DNA of 64,000 nucleotides, taken from an uncultured Clostridium sp. (GTDB lineage Bacteria; Bacillota; Clostridia; TANB77; CAG-508). The stretch spans positions 295,289 to 359,288 of the forward strand of contig CAMXJY010000001.1 in the NCBI GenBank assembly GCA_947244325.1, in the 5' to 3' direction. This document shows positions 55,827 to 64,000 of this stretch, piece after piece (positions within the stretch are counted from its first letter, which is position 1; every line of letters starts with the position of its first letter). Position numbers and translations under genes: made by a program. A model generated the notes under the pieces. That model had not been told where the DNA came from and made no database searches. It saw only the letters and a list, made by a program, of their open reading frames with translations.

Positions 55827-56284
55827 AAAAATAAAAAAATATCACTAAATAATTTTAGTGATTTAATAATAAATATAATGAAATTGAAAATAGAAAATAC
55901 AAAGCAAGCAAATAATATTTGCCTTCTTCTGCTTTGATACTTGAATTGAATTTTTCTACAAAAAATTTCATATTTATATACCCTAAAAAAGTTTACTATA
56001 TATTTATAAAAATTACAAGTGGTTTATATTATTTTTTGTTATGAATTTAATTCTTGTGTTAATATGAGGATAATATATGGTCTTCAAGCGAAATTGAATT
56101 TATTTTTAAATAGTTTATAATATAATAAATTTTATACATATAAAAAGAACTTACAATCCTATCAAGTTTGTAAATTCTTTTCTTTGGAGCGGGTAACCGG
56201 AAGTGAACTTTCTGATTACCTGCTGTTTATATGCTTTTATTGATTTTTTTATTAAAGTTGTTGACAGTTTTGTTGACAAAAATA
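55827..56284. other. Gene-free stretch upstream of uraA, with left island end
   Basis: AT-rich and without an ORF. It contains short inverted repeats near 55850 and the tRNA-like direct repeat at 56180. Close to the island start is a TTGTTGACAGTTTTGTTGAC motif (56257-56276) that resembles text near the other end (62520-62535). Confidence 0.5.
56180..56195. repeat. Left attachment-site repeat (attL)
   Basis: The 16 bases TTCTTTGGAGCGGGTA recur at 62645-62660, where they are the 3' end of tRNA-Gly. A decayed T-arm-like sequence follows here. Confidence 0.75.
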
Positions 56285-58210
56285 TTAATTCATATTAGTT
56301 ATAAATGTAACTAGTTCTTTTAAGAAATCATAATAATCATCTTCAATCTGAGAGCTTTTCAAATTAGTAAAAACTACTTCTTTTAAATCATGTAATATCT
56401 TTTTCACTAAATCTTTATCAACATTGTTACTTTTTAATTTATCTTCTATATATTTTATTCTTCCATTTGGAGCTTGACTAATATCTTGTTCAGTAATAAT
56501 AGGTTGTATTGCATTTGCTTTTAATAACTTATTTAATTCTGAATATAAAATATTAGTTTTTATAAAATCTTCTGAAGTAATTATTCTTCTCAAATTATAT
56601 ACTTCATCATATCTAAACCAAATATTAGTATTATATTTACTAAATTCTTTTTGTTTCTCTTTTGCTGGTTGATCACTATCACTTAATACCATATATTTTC
56701 TAGGTATCATATCTAATATATTACAAGTTGCCTTTATATCTTTTACTCCATCAGCAAAACAAGTACCATACTCTTTTAATATACTAATATCTGTTTTATA
56801 CTGTGATGGTATTCTTGCAATAGCAGTAGCAAATAGTTGTTTATCTGTCCATCCCTCAAATACAACATTAAATTCTTTTAAAGTTTCAAATATAGAATAA
56901 CCTAACGCATTTAAAATTACTTCTTCGTCCATATAATTAGATTTATCAACTTGCTGTATATCTGTAATCTCTTTTTCTTTTCTTACTATATAATGCCTAT
57001 CTATATTATTTTTGTCTATCATAAAAATAGAATGTGTACTATAAAATACTATATTATTTTTAGATATATTTATTAATTCATCTCTCAAATATTTTTGACC
57101 TTTAATATGTAAACTAATTTCAGGTTCATCTACAATTATTATACTATTAACTAAACTATTGCTTTTATTTTTAGCTGAAATTAGTAATAGAAAAGTAACA
57201 AATCTTTTAAAACCATCACTTCTATCAGATAAATTATAGTCGTTATAAGTATCTTTTATAGCTATAATAATGTTTTCTCCATCTGGCTCTAATGAAAATT
57301 CTATATTTTTATAGTCTGGCCAAACTGATTGAAAATGTTTAGTTGCTACTTTAGCCACCCTTTTTAATAAATTTTTTAAACTATTTCTGCTTTTACTTTG
57401 TGCTTCTGATATTTGCACATTTATATTTTTAATTCCTTGTAAATCAAACATTGCTTTTAATGGTTTACAAATAGTAGGATCTTCGCAAAAGCTATCTAAA
57501 TCTACTTTGGGAGGCAATAAATTTTTATCATTATATTCCCAAAATATTACATTAGGTATTTTTTTATTTATTAATTCTATAATAGGATTTCTCACTAAAT
57601 TTTTAAAGTTAACATTTGTTAAATTATCAAGTAATACTTCCTCTGGTATTTCCAAATCACTTATGTCTATTATTTTATATTTGGAAATATCTATTTCTGA
57701 ATTTAATTTTGTATTTTTAATTAATAATGGTGTTTGTTTAGCAGATATAAACTTCCAATTTTCTTCAAAATTTTCATTAGGTATATTAAATATATCTGTT
57801 ATTCTTGTTTCTTCTTCAAAATTTACTCTAATGTATCCCATAATATTCTTAAATAGCTCTTGCATATTTAACTTATAATCTTTTTGATTTATTACTAGCT
57901 TTTTTTGATCTGGACAATATATTAAATCTTTAAATACACTATAAATTTTATCATATTCCTCTTCAGTAAATTTAAAATCATAGTCGATATAAGAATCTTC
58001 TATATTTTCTCCATCAGATGGTTCTCTTATATCTTTCTTATGAGGTTTCATCTCTTTTGATAAATACGATATTGATTTTAATATATTTGATTTTCCAGCC
58101 TCTATTTCTCCAACAAATATCTGACATTTGGGCTCTGGATTTATTTCTAATTCTTTAATAGATCTAAAATTTTTTATAGTTATTTTATCTAGTAACATAT
58201 ATTTTACCAC
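56285..58210 (-). CDS. OLD-family ATPase with TOPRIM nuclease domain
   Basis: A 641-residue protein. ABC-type ATPase head with Walker A GEIEAGKSN (about 33-41) and SIIIVDEPEISLH (Walker B). The C-terminal TOPRIM domain has VVFEGWTDKQLF (catalytic Glu) and VLSDSDQPAKEK (Asp-x-Asp). OLD (overcoming lysogenisation defect) proteins are phage-defence nucleases, and class 2 members act with partner helicases (Gabija-like). No partner helicase is visible here, so a class 1 single-protein system is likely. It lies in the tRNA-Gly island next to a restriction system. I prefer the ATG at residue 5-6, closer to the GGTGG site. Confidence 0.85.
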   Translation of the reverse strand: MVKYMLLDKITIKNFRSIKELEINPEPKCQIFVGEIEAGKSNILKSISYLSKEMKPHKKDIREPSDGENIEDSYIDYDFKFTEEEYDKIYSVFKDLIYCPDQKKLVINQKDYKLNMQELFKNIMGYIRVNFEEETRITDIFNIPNENFEENWKFISAKQTPLLIKNTKLNSEIDISKYKIIDISDLEIPEEVLLDNLTNVNFKNLVRNPIIELINKKIPNVIFWEYNDKNLLPPKVDLDSFCEDPTICKPLKAMFDLQGIKNINVQISEAQSKSRNSLKNLLKRVAKVATKHFQSVWPDYKNIEFSLEPDGENIIIAIKDTYNDYNLSDRSDGFKRFVTFLLLISAKNKSNSLVNSIIIVDEPEISLHIKGQKYLRDELINISKNNIVFYSTHSIFMIDKNNIDRHYIVRKEKEITDIQQVDKSNYMDEEVILNALGYSIFETLKEFNVVFEGWTDKQLFATAIARIPSQYKTDISILKEYGTCFADGVKDIKATCNILDMIPRKYMVLSDSDQPAKEKQKEFSKYNTNIWFRYDEVYNLRRIITSEDFIKTNILYSELNKLLKANAIQPIITEQDISQAPNGRIKYIEDKLKSNNVDKDLVKKILHDLKEVVFTNLKSSQIEDDYYDFLKELVTFITNMN

Positions 58211-58272
58211 CTTTATTCTTTACCACTTATATATTTTTATCCTTAGTATAAATAGCTAATCTTAAATTTTGA

Positions 58273-59136
58273 CTATTTTAAATTGTTTTCAATTACTCCA
58301 TTTTTCATATCATTAATATTATATAAATTTTCCATAACATCAAAAGTTTCTTTTAAATTATTTTTAGCAGAAAGCCAACCTGTTCCGTCTGTAAGCCACA
58401 CAAAATCAAAACCTTCAACTTTCTTTGCTTCTTCTGCAATCATTTTATAGCTTCTTGCAGTTTCATTTAATTTTGAGCCACCTGAAGCATAGAAATTAGT
58501 TTCGATTCCATAAATACATTTATCTGTTTTTACAACAAAATCAAATCTTTTTGTTGCTTGATTTTGGTTACTAATAAAAGACATATCTAGTTTCCATTTT
58601 TCTTCTACCGTTTGTAAATACATTTCTTTAAAATATGTTTCATTTTTCTTAAATCCTGCTTTTTGTATAAATTTTTCAACTAAGTCTTCCATTAAATGTC
58701 CACCACGATTTTTTCTAGCATTTGAATTTAATCCAGCTTCTACACCTAAAACATAATCATATAAATTATTTATTAAATGATTTCCAATTAAATCGAATAA
58801 TCCTGTTTCTCTCATAAAAACTTTATATTGTTCCAAACTATAATTCATTTTCTTAAAATTATATTCAAATTTATTTCCATCTTTATCTAAAACAATAATT
58901 TCATATTGTCTTACTGCTAATAGAATAGGAATACATTTTAAAACTTCTGGATATTTTTTTACTAATTCTTCAAAATCTTTTTCAATATTTTTACTTCCTA
59001 TTAAAGCATTCATCATATTTAATTCGATTTTATATTTTTCAGCATTCTTATATATAGTTTCAAAATCTATATAGTATTTATAATCAGCAATACTATCTGT
59101 AAATGTTAACAGCCATTCTGCAAAATTTCTTTCCAT
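58273..59136 (-). CDS. Type II restriction endonuclease, DpnII/MboI type
   Basis: A 287-residue endonuclease of the DpnII family (recognition GATC, unmethylated). The order of segments, with IEKDFEELVKKYPEVL, LPILLAVRQYEI-like and RNRGGHLMEDLVEKF, and a catalytic core VEEKWKLDMSFIS and DFVVKTDKCIYGIETNFYASGG (PD-ExK-like Asp, Glu), follow DpnII. It is one base from the next methyltransferase gene, in the usual dpnM-dpnA-dpnB order. Confidence 0.9.
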   Translation of the reverse strand: MERNFAEWLLTFTDSIADYKYYIDFETIYKNAEKYKIELNMMNALIGSKNIEKDFEELVKKYPEVLKCIPILLAVRQYEIIVLDKDGNKFEYNFKKMNYSLEQYKVFMRETGLFDLIGNHLINNLYDYVLGVEAGLNSNARKNRGGHLMEDLVEKFIQKAGFKKNETYFKEMYLQTVEEKWKLDMSFISNQNQATKRFDFVVKTDKCIYGIETNFYASGGSKLNETARSYKMIAEEAKKVEGFDFVWLTDGTGWLSAKNNLKETFDVMENLYNINDMKNGVIENNLK

Positions 59137-59137
59137 T

Positions 59138-59911
59138 TTAGTCCTCCTTATTTTCTTTATATCTTCTTATAGATAAATCTAAATATTCTTTTTCATTATC
59201 TATTCCTATGTATTTTCTATTTAACTTATTAGCTGCAATTCCTGTTGTACTACTGCCACAGAAAGGATCTAATATTAAATCATTTTCATTAGTAGAAGAT
59301 AAAATAATTCTTTCAAGTATTTCTAGAGGTTTTTGAGTAGGGTGTTTACCTTGTTTCTTTTCAGATGGCTTTGTAAGACTAGTTGTCCAAACATCTTTCA
59401 TTTGTTTATTATGATTTAATTCTTTCATTAAATCATAATTAAATTTATATTTAACTTTTGGTAAATCCTTTCTCGCCCAAAGTATAGTTTCAGTTGAATG
59501 TGTAAAAGTTTTACAAGCTAAATTAGGTGGTGGGTTTGTCTTTTGCCAAGTTATATTATTTATAATTTTAAATCCGTTTTCTTCAAGCGCCATACCTATT
59601 GAATAAATATTGTGTAAAGTACCACTAATCCATATTGTCCCATTATCTTTTAAAACTCTATAACAGTCTTTAATCCATTTTTTATTAAAAGTATGTTTAT
59701 CTTTTAATGAATTACATTGATCCCACTCACCTTTATTTACACTAACCATTTTGCCACCATTGCAAGTAATACCATTATTAGATAAAAAATACGGTGGATC
59801 TGCAAAAATCATATCAACACTTTTATCTTCAAAACTTTTTAATACTTTTAAAGAATTTTCATTTATTAATTTAAAATCGTTTTCTTGAAAATAAAATTTC
59901 CCTTTATACAT
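59138..59911 (-). CDS. DNA adenine methyltransferase, DpnA type
   Basis: A 257-residue class-beta N6-adenine methyltransferase. The catalytic DPPYFLSNNGI is near residues 40-50 and the SAM-binding DPFCGSSTTGIA (about 218-229) is late, so the motif order is beta. In the DpnII system the DpnA enzyme methylates single-stranded GATC DNA and protects incoming plasmid during transformation. It overlaps no neighbour; spacing is 1-11 bases on either side. Confidence 0.88.
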   Translation of the reverse strand: MYKGKFYFQENDFKLINENSLKVLKSFEDKSVDMIFADPPYFLSNNGITCNGGKMVSVNKGEWDQCNSLKDKHTFNKKWIKDCYRVLKDNGTIWISGTLHNIYSIGMALEENGFKIINNITWQKTNPPPNLACKTFTHSTETILWARKDLPKVKYKFNYDLMKELNHNKQMKDVWTTSLTKPSEKKQGKHPTQKPLEILERIILSSTNENDLILDPFCGSSTTGIAANKLNRKYIGIDNEKEYLDLSIRRYKENKED

Positions 59912-59922
59912 TTTTTCTCCAA

Positions 59923-60828
59923 CTAGTAGTTTGTTATTAGCAACTCTGAAATTGCCTTTCTTCCATTTGCTTTTGAATTAATATTTCTATTTGCCAATAC
60001 TTCATTCAAATTAAATCCTTTATATAAATCAACAAAGAAATTATCTTCTTCATTTATATTTTTAGGATTAGAATTACTTAACATTAATTTTGTCCCCTTT
60101 AAAGATAACTCTTTATAAAATGCTCCTAAATTTTGTTGGTCTTTATCAGTAAAATCATCTTTTGTATAAGATGTAAAAGCTGATGTTACATTTAATGGTC
60201 TATATGGTGGATCAAAATATATAAATGTTTCTTTATCAGCAATAGTTCCTGCATTTTTATAATCTCCACAGTAAAATTCAACATTTTGAATAAGTTTTGA
60301 TAAATTTCTTAAATTAACTGTATCACAAATTGTTGGATTCTTTGCATTATTAAAAGGAACATTAAATTCATTTTTACTATTTACTCTATATAACCCATTA
60401 AAACAAGTTTTATTTAAAAATATAAATTCAGAAGCTCGTTTTATATCATTTTTACCATTTTGCAATTTATAAGAGTTATATTCTCTTCTAATATCATAAA
60501 AATATTCTTTTCTTTTATTTTCTTCTAAACTCTTATATTTTTTTTCTTTCTTATCTAATTCAATTATAAGTTCTTCTACATTATTTTTAATAACACAATA
60601 ACAATTAATTAAATCACCATTTATATCAAAAGCTATAGCCGTTTCTATATTATATTTCTGAAGTATCTCTATTAATAGAGCACCACCACCCACAAAGGGT
60701 TCTATATATGTCTTAATTCTACCATCTGTTAATTCAACTGGTAAATATTTATTTATTTGTCCTATAAGCTGTGTTTTTCCACCAGCCCATTTTACAAAAG
60801 GTTTTATTTTTTCCAATTTTGCCCCCAT
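59923..60828 (-). CDS. Dam-type DNA adenine methyltransferase (DpnM type)
   Basis: A 301-residue class-alpha enzyme that methylates A in GATC. It has PFVKWAGGKTQLIGQI (about 11-26), the SAM loop, YIEPFVGGGALLIEIL (about 41-56), FLNKTCFNGLYRVN and the catalytic DPPYRPLNVTSAFTSY. It is the protective partner of the DpnII endonuclease two genes downstream. First gene of the restriction operon after the 219-residue protein gene. Confidence 0.92.
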   Translation of the reverse strand: MGAKLEKIKPFVKWAGGKTQLIGQINKYLPVELTDGRIKTYIEPFVGGGALLIEILQKYNIETAIAFDINGDLINCYCVIKNNVEELIIELDKKEKKYKSLEENKRKEYFYDIRREYNSYKLQNGKNDIKRASEFIFLNKTCFNGLYRVNSKNEFNVPFNNAKNPTICDTVNLRNLSKLIQNVEFYCGDYKNAGTIADKETFIYFDPPYRPLNVTSAFTSYTKDDFTDKDQQNLGAFYKELSLKGTKLMLSNSNPKNINEEDNFFVDLYKGFNLNEVLANRNINSKANGRKAISELLITNY

Positions 60829-60893
60829 AAAAGTTATATTTTGTCAAAATACTTATATCACATTTTTGCCTATAATAAAATAGAAATATTAAT

Positions 60894-61553
60894 TTAATCA
60901 AAAATTATATTACAAAATTTTTCTCCCAAAGAACTTACTGTCCTACAAGTATTAATCGTACCTTCCTTTAAATCTCCAAAAGTTGGTTGCTTAAAAGCTA
61001 TACCTATTAATCCAAGAGAATATAATCTCTCTATTCTAAAATTATCATCTCTATTTTTTAGAATATCTACATTTTTGATTCTTACTTTTTTTAATAACAC
61101 TAAATCTTGAATAAATACTCTATTTAAAATTTCTGAAAACTCACAAAATTCATTCCAATTAATTTTACTATAAACATATGATTTAAAGATTTTCGCTAAC
61201 AATATTGATTTTTCTTTATCAATATTATTATTTAATATAATTAAAACTCTTCCTAATTCTTCTTCACATTTCTTTTCATTTTTACTAATTCTTTCAACAT
61301 ATTCATTTATTACGTTCTCTTCTAAATTTCCACTATTAAATTCATTTATAAATGTTAATGTTTGCTTTAATAAATTTCTATCATAAATACTTTTACTAAC
61401 CTTTAATACACTTACTATTGAATTTACAATAGGAACCTCTTTTAAAAGTCCATCATCTATAAAAGAATCTATACCTAATTCTATATATTCCATCAAAGGC
61501 TCTTTTGTATTATTAACTAATGACTTTCTAAATTCTTCTGTTAGCTTATCCAT
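60894..61553 (-). CDS. Hypothetical protein, first gene of the island operon
   Basis: A 219-residue helical protein with no signal peptide; hydrophobic spots at about 32-52 (SFIDDGLLKEVPIVNSIVSVL) resemble an amphipathic or membrane-contacting helix. No motif recognised. It lies 65 bases upstream of the restriction operon and may be its regulator or an unrelated defence gene. No winged-helix pattern is obvious. Spacing and orientation suggest co-transcription. Confidence 0.5.
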   Translation of the reverse strand: MDKLTEEFRKSLVNNTKEPLMEYIELGIDSFIDDGLLKEVPIVNSIVSVLKVSKSIYDRNLLKQTLTFINEFNSGNLEENVINEYVERISKNEKKCEEELGRVLIILNNNIDKEKSILLAKIFKSYVYSKINWNEFCEFSEILNRVFIQDLVLLKKVRIKNVDILKNRDDNFRIERLYSLGLIGIAFKQPTFGDLKEGTINTCRTVSSLGEKFCNIIFD

Positions 61554-61681
61554 ATTTTTTCTCCTACATAAAACTTTTTTATTAGTTTATATCATAAAAT
61601 CATAGAGTTTTCAATTGTCATCTTTATTTAAATTCGTCATTCAAAAACATTTAATTAAATAAAACAACAATACCATTTAAA

Positions 61682-62164
61682 ATGGTTAACTCAAAAAAAA
61701 CAAGTAATGTTGTATGCGAATACATAATTATATAAGACAAAGAATTTTTTGAAGAAATTGAAGGCGCTGAAACAAAACTATATTTTGAAACAACATATAA
61801 GTTTGTATGTTCATATAAAAACTTGGGAAAACAATATATCATCTCTGCAAAAGTTCATATGGACGATAAAAGTCCTCATTTACATTATGTATTTATTCAC
61901 GTTGTTCATACTCAAGACAATAAAACAAATAAGCTCATTGATAAAATTTCTTGTACTGAATTTTGGAAAGGTAAAAATAGCTATAAACAACTACAAGATA
62001 AATTTTACTCCTATATGACTAGTTCTGGCTTTGATTTAGATAGATGCAGAATGCGTGAAAATAAATATATACCCATTAAAGAATTAAAAACAATAACTAA
62101 TCACGAAGTACAAGAATATGAACTTAAATCACTTAATCTAAAAAAGAATTTGAAACAAATATAA
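61682..62164 (+). pseudogene. MobV/Pre relaxase relic
   Basis: The frame from ATG 61682 encodes a plasmid recombination enzyme start (MVNSKKTSNVVCEYIIT-like) interrupted by TAA at 61733-61735, then continues open with FFEEIEGAETKLYFETTYKF and the conserved AKVHMDDKSPHLHYVFIHV segment holding the two metal His of the MobV family. The remainder decays after about 160 codons. A TAA, truncation and loss of the C-terminal half make it nonfunctional. It shows that the island once carried a plasmid or mobilisable element. Confidence 0.8.
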
Positions 62165-62644
62165 AGAACAAGAACTTGAAAAACTAAATGATTATTATAT
62201 GGAAAATAATATATTTAATCACACTAATCAAATAACATCACAAGATTTCAAGCTTTTAAAAAGCGAAACAGACTTAATAAGATAGTCCCCCAATAGCAGT
62301 ATCTTTTATAGGTACTGCTATTTTATTCCCATTGTTTGTAGGAGTTTATATATCAATGATTATATTATTTCAAGCAGTAAAAATATTGCAAAAATTGCCT
62401 CTTGCACTCCACTTTTTAATACTATTATGTAAAATTACCTTTTTATTGTGTCTGGTATTCATTGATATTGTAATAGTGCAAGACTTTTGGGTCAACAAAT
62501 TGTCAACAGACTTTTATTTGTTGACAAGATTGTTGACTATTTCATATTTCAACTCGTTTTAACCTATCGCTTTCATTTTGTAAAAGCACCTATTTTTAAG
62601 GCTTACATGAATATATTAAAATAAAAAAGACGCCTTAAAACGCC
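62165..62644. other. Gene-free right part of the island
   Basis: A short perfect hairpin-like AGCAGTA...TACTGCT lies near 62292-62323. Near 62493-62536 are several TGTTGAC/GTCAACA motifs in both orientations, spaced like integrase arm sites. No integrase gene is present, so the island seems unable to move by itself. Confidence 0.5.
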
Positions 62645-62723
<79 letters not shown>

Positions 62724-62806
62724 ATAAGATGTATACTATTATATACAAATTAGTTTTCTTTTTCAAGAAATTTATCTTTCATAATTTTAATCTTAAATAA
62801 AACTAA

Positions 62807-63358
62807 TTAAGCATAATAAACTAGCATACTTAAATTTAATAATTCATCTGATTGATTTTCATACACATGATCTTTATCTGCATCAAATTGAAATGCTTCT
62901 CCAGCAGAAATTTTATATACTTGATCTTCTAAATATAATGTTAATTCTCCATTAAAAACAATAATATATTCTTTTGTTCCGCCTATATGTGCTGTTGAAG
63001 ATAATTTTCCTGTTGGTTCTATAATAACTTGCATCATTTCAAAATTTTTGCCTTTATTTTGCCTAAAAAATGGATAACTACATACTTTTTTATTATCTTC
63101 AAATAATGGTTCTATATCATTTTTGGTAATTAACATAGTATTAGGCAATGTTACTTCTATTAAATCAGTAAGAGAAACTTTTAATCCTGTAGCAATTTTC
63201 CAAATTGTAGATATTGTTGGATTTGATTCACCTCTCTCAATTTGCCCTAACATACTTTTACTAATTCCTGTTATTTCAGATAGTTTATCAAGACTTAAAT
63301 TACGTTCATTTCTTATTCTTTTTAAATTTGAAGATATATTTTTGTTTAAGTTTTCCAT
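62807..63358 (-). CDS. XRE-cupin transcription regulator
   Basis: A 183-residue regulator. HTH-3 domain (about 10-65, LSLDKLSEITGISKSMLGQIERGESNPTISTIWKIA) plus a cupin barrel (about 105-180, with HIGGTKEYIIVFNGELTLYLED). Such regulators bind a small ligand in the cupin and control a nearby gene. It is divergent from the DUF2000 gene with a shared regulatory space, which contains a perfect palindrome. Confidence 0.9.
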   Translation of the reverse strand: MENLNKNISSNLKRIRNERNLSLDKLSEITGISKSMLGQIERGESNPTISTIWKIATGLKVSLTDLIEVTLPNTMLITKNDIEPLFEDNKKVCSYPFFRQNKGKNFEMMQVIIEPTGKLSSTAHIGGTKEYIIVFNGELTLYLEDQVYKISAGEAFQFDADKDHVYENQSDELLNLSMLVYYA

Positions 63359-63378
63359 TATAATCTCCTTATATGCTA

Positions 63379-63418
63379 TTGACTTTTATAACGCACAATT
63401 GTATAATATATTATACAA
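63379..63418 (+). promoter_or_regulatory. Promoter and palindromic operator of the DUF2000 gene
   Basis: TTGACT (63379), 17 bases, TATAAT (63402). A perfect 20-base palindrome, TTGTATAATATATTATACAA (63399-63418), covers the -10 box. It is a good binding site for the divergent XRE-cupin protein. Confidence 0.75.
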
Positions 63419-63477
63419 AGCATTTATAATATTATATCATACAAAGAAAAAAAAGTATATAGAGAGGAGAACAAATT

Positions 63478-63882
63478 ATGAATTTAGATAAGAAAATAGC
63501 AATAGTTGTAAGAGAAGATTTACTTACTTGGCAAAAATTAAATGTAACAGCTTTTTTAGCTTCTGGTTTTGGAACACAAGATATTATGGGAGAAAATTAT
63601 AAAGATAAAAGTGGAAAAATTTATTTACCTATGAGTGGTCAACCTATACTAATATATTCTGCTAATAAAGATGAAATGAAAAAAATTTTAGAAAAGGCAG
63701 TAAATAGAGAAATAGAAATAAGTATATATAATGAAGAAATGTTTTCTACTAATAATGATGTAGATAATCGTGCAATGATTGAAAAATATACTACTGAAGA
63801 ATTAGAACCTATTGGTTTAGGTTTATGTGGTAAAAAACAACATATTGATAAAACTTTACATGGATACAAATTACATCCTTAA
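63478..63882 (+). CDS. DUF2000 family protein
   Basis: A 134-residue protein of DUF2000 type, with KIAIVVREDLLTWQKLNVTAFLASGFG at the start and GLGLCGKKQHIDKTLHGYKLHP at the end. The family has an unknown role and is frequently found beside XRE-cupin regulators, as here, so the pair is a unit. The start follows GAGAGGAG. No membrane segment. Confidence 0.85.
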   Translation: MNLDKKIAIVVREDLLTWQKLNVTAFLASGFGTQDIMGENYKDKSGKIYLPMSGQPILIYSANKDEMKKILEKAVNREIEISIYNEEMFSTNNDVDNRAMIEKYTTEELEPIGLGLCGKKQHIDKTLHGYKLHP

Positions 63883-63955
63883 TTCTTATAGAAATTTCTA
63901 TAAAATAAAAAAGCCATCATACTAGATTTTTCTAATACAACGACTAATTTAATGG

Positions 63956-64000
<45 letters not shown>

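Noticed and set aside
56041..56100. Purine-riboswitch-like text near the uracil permease
   Set aside because: It is on the opposite strand from the gene and lacks the conserved TTTCTACC core.
61651..61842. Minus-strand ORF over the MobV relic
   Set aside because: It is a shadow of the plus-strand relaxase remains and has no ribosome binding site.
62332..62562. Plus-strand 76-codon hydrophobic ORF
   Set aside because: It has no good ribosome binding site and overlaps the repeated TGTTGAC motifs, so it is probably noncoding.

Overview
The window is AT-rich Gram-positive DNA. It has dense, mostly minus-strand operons, strong AGGAGG ribosome binding sites, a SleB germination hydrolase, RemA, Asp23/AmaP, a sortase pair and a PilD-type peptidase. 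This fits an uncultured spore-forming member of Clostridia (Bacillota). No rRNA or species marker is present, so nothing finer is claimed.

Main result. Five otherwise intact genes carry seven +1 frameshifts, and every one falls on an in-frame CGG triplet. They are an M23 peptidase (2 sites), a carbohydrate-binding-like surface protein, fmt, an ABC ATPase, and a DHHW-family protein (2 sites). Skipping the C, so that CGGN is read as one glycine, restores full-length family-like proteins, and all five lengths then divide exactly by three. In a by-eye scan I found no in-frame CGG in the other recognisable genes. The window also carries a tRNA-Gly(UCC) at 62653-62723 whose anticodon loop is CUUCCGA. 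Its G37, where a normal tRNA-Gly(UCC) at the window's end has A37, makes a four-base complement (UCCG) to CGGN. I propose that this organism reads CGGN as a natural quadruplet glycine codon, or performs obligatory +1 frameshifting at CGG. Six hypothetical ORFs do keep CGG in the zero frame, all within their first 27 codons. These are either recent imports or truncation-gated genes.

Layout. 1-2.1 kb: sortase and its surface substrate, then two tandem membrane paralogues. 2.1-7.1 kb: tRNA-Trp, M23 peptidase, efp, M24 peptidase, prepilin peptidase, YqeG phosphatase, sleB. 7.3-8.6 kb: recoded surface protein. 8.6-24 kb: housekeeping operons (fhs, xseA/xseB, nusB, asp23/amaP, fmt, def, priA, gmk, rpoZ, remA, yicC, rsmE). 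24-30.3 kb: sigma/anti-sigma pair, a polysaccharide-binding-like protein, and an ABC-F gene behind a leader-peptide attenuator. 30.3-38.6 kb: methyltransferase, ABC transporter plus two-component system, and a DHHW/MBOAT acyl-transfer pair. 38.6-50 kb: small membrane and regulatory genes, tRNA-Asn, PHP phosphoesterase, ThyX, an amino-acid dehydrogenase-like protein, LonB-like protease. 50-53.8 kb: rimI-tsaB and tsaE, split by a foreign two-gene plus-strand cassette. 54-56 kb: a small membrane protein and uraA. 56.2-62.65 kb: a genomic island in the 3' end of the unusual tRNA-Gly, carrying an OLD-like nuclease, a DpnII-type restriction-modification system and a MobV relic. 62.8-63.9 kb: divergent XRE-cupin and DUF2000 genes, then a partial tRNA-Gly.
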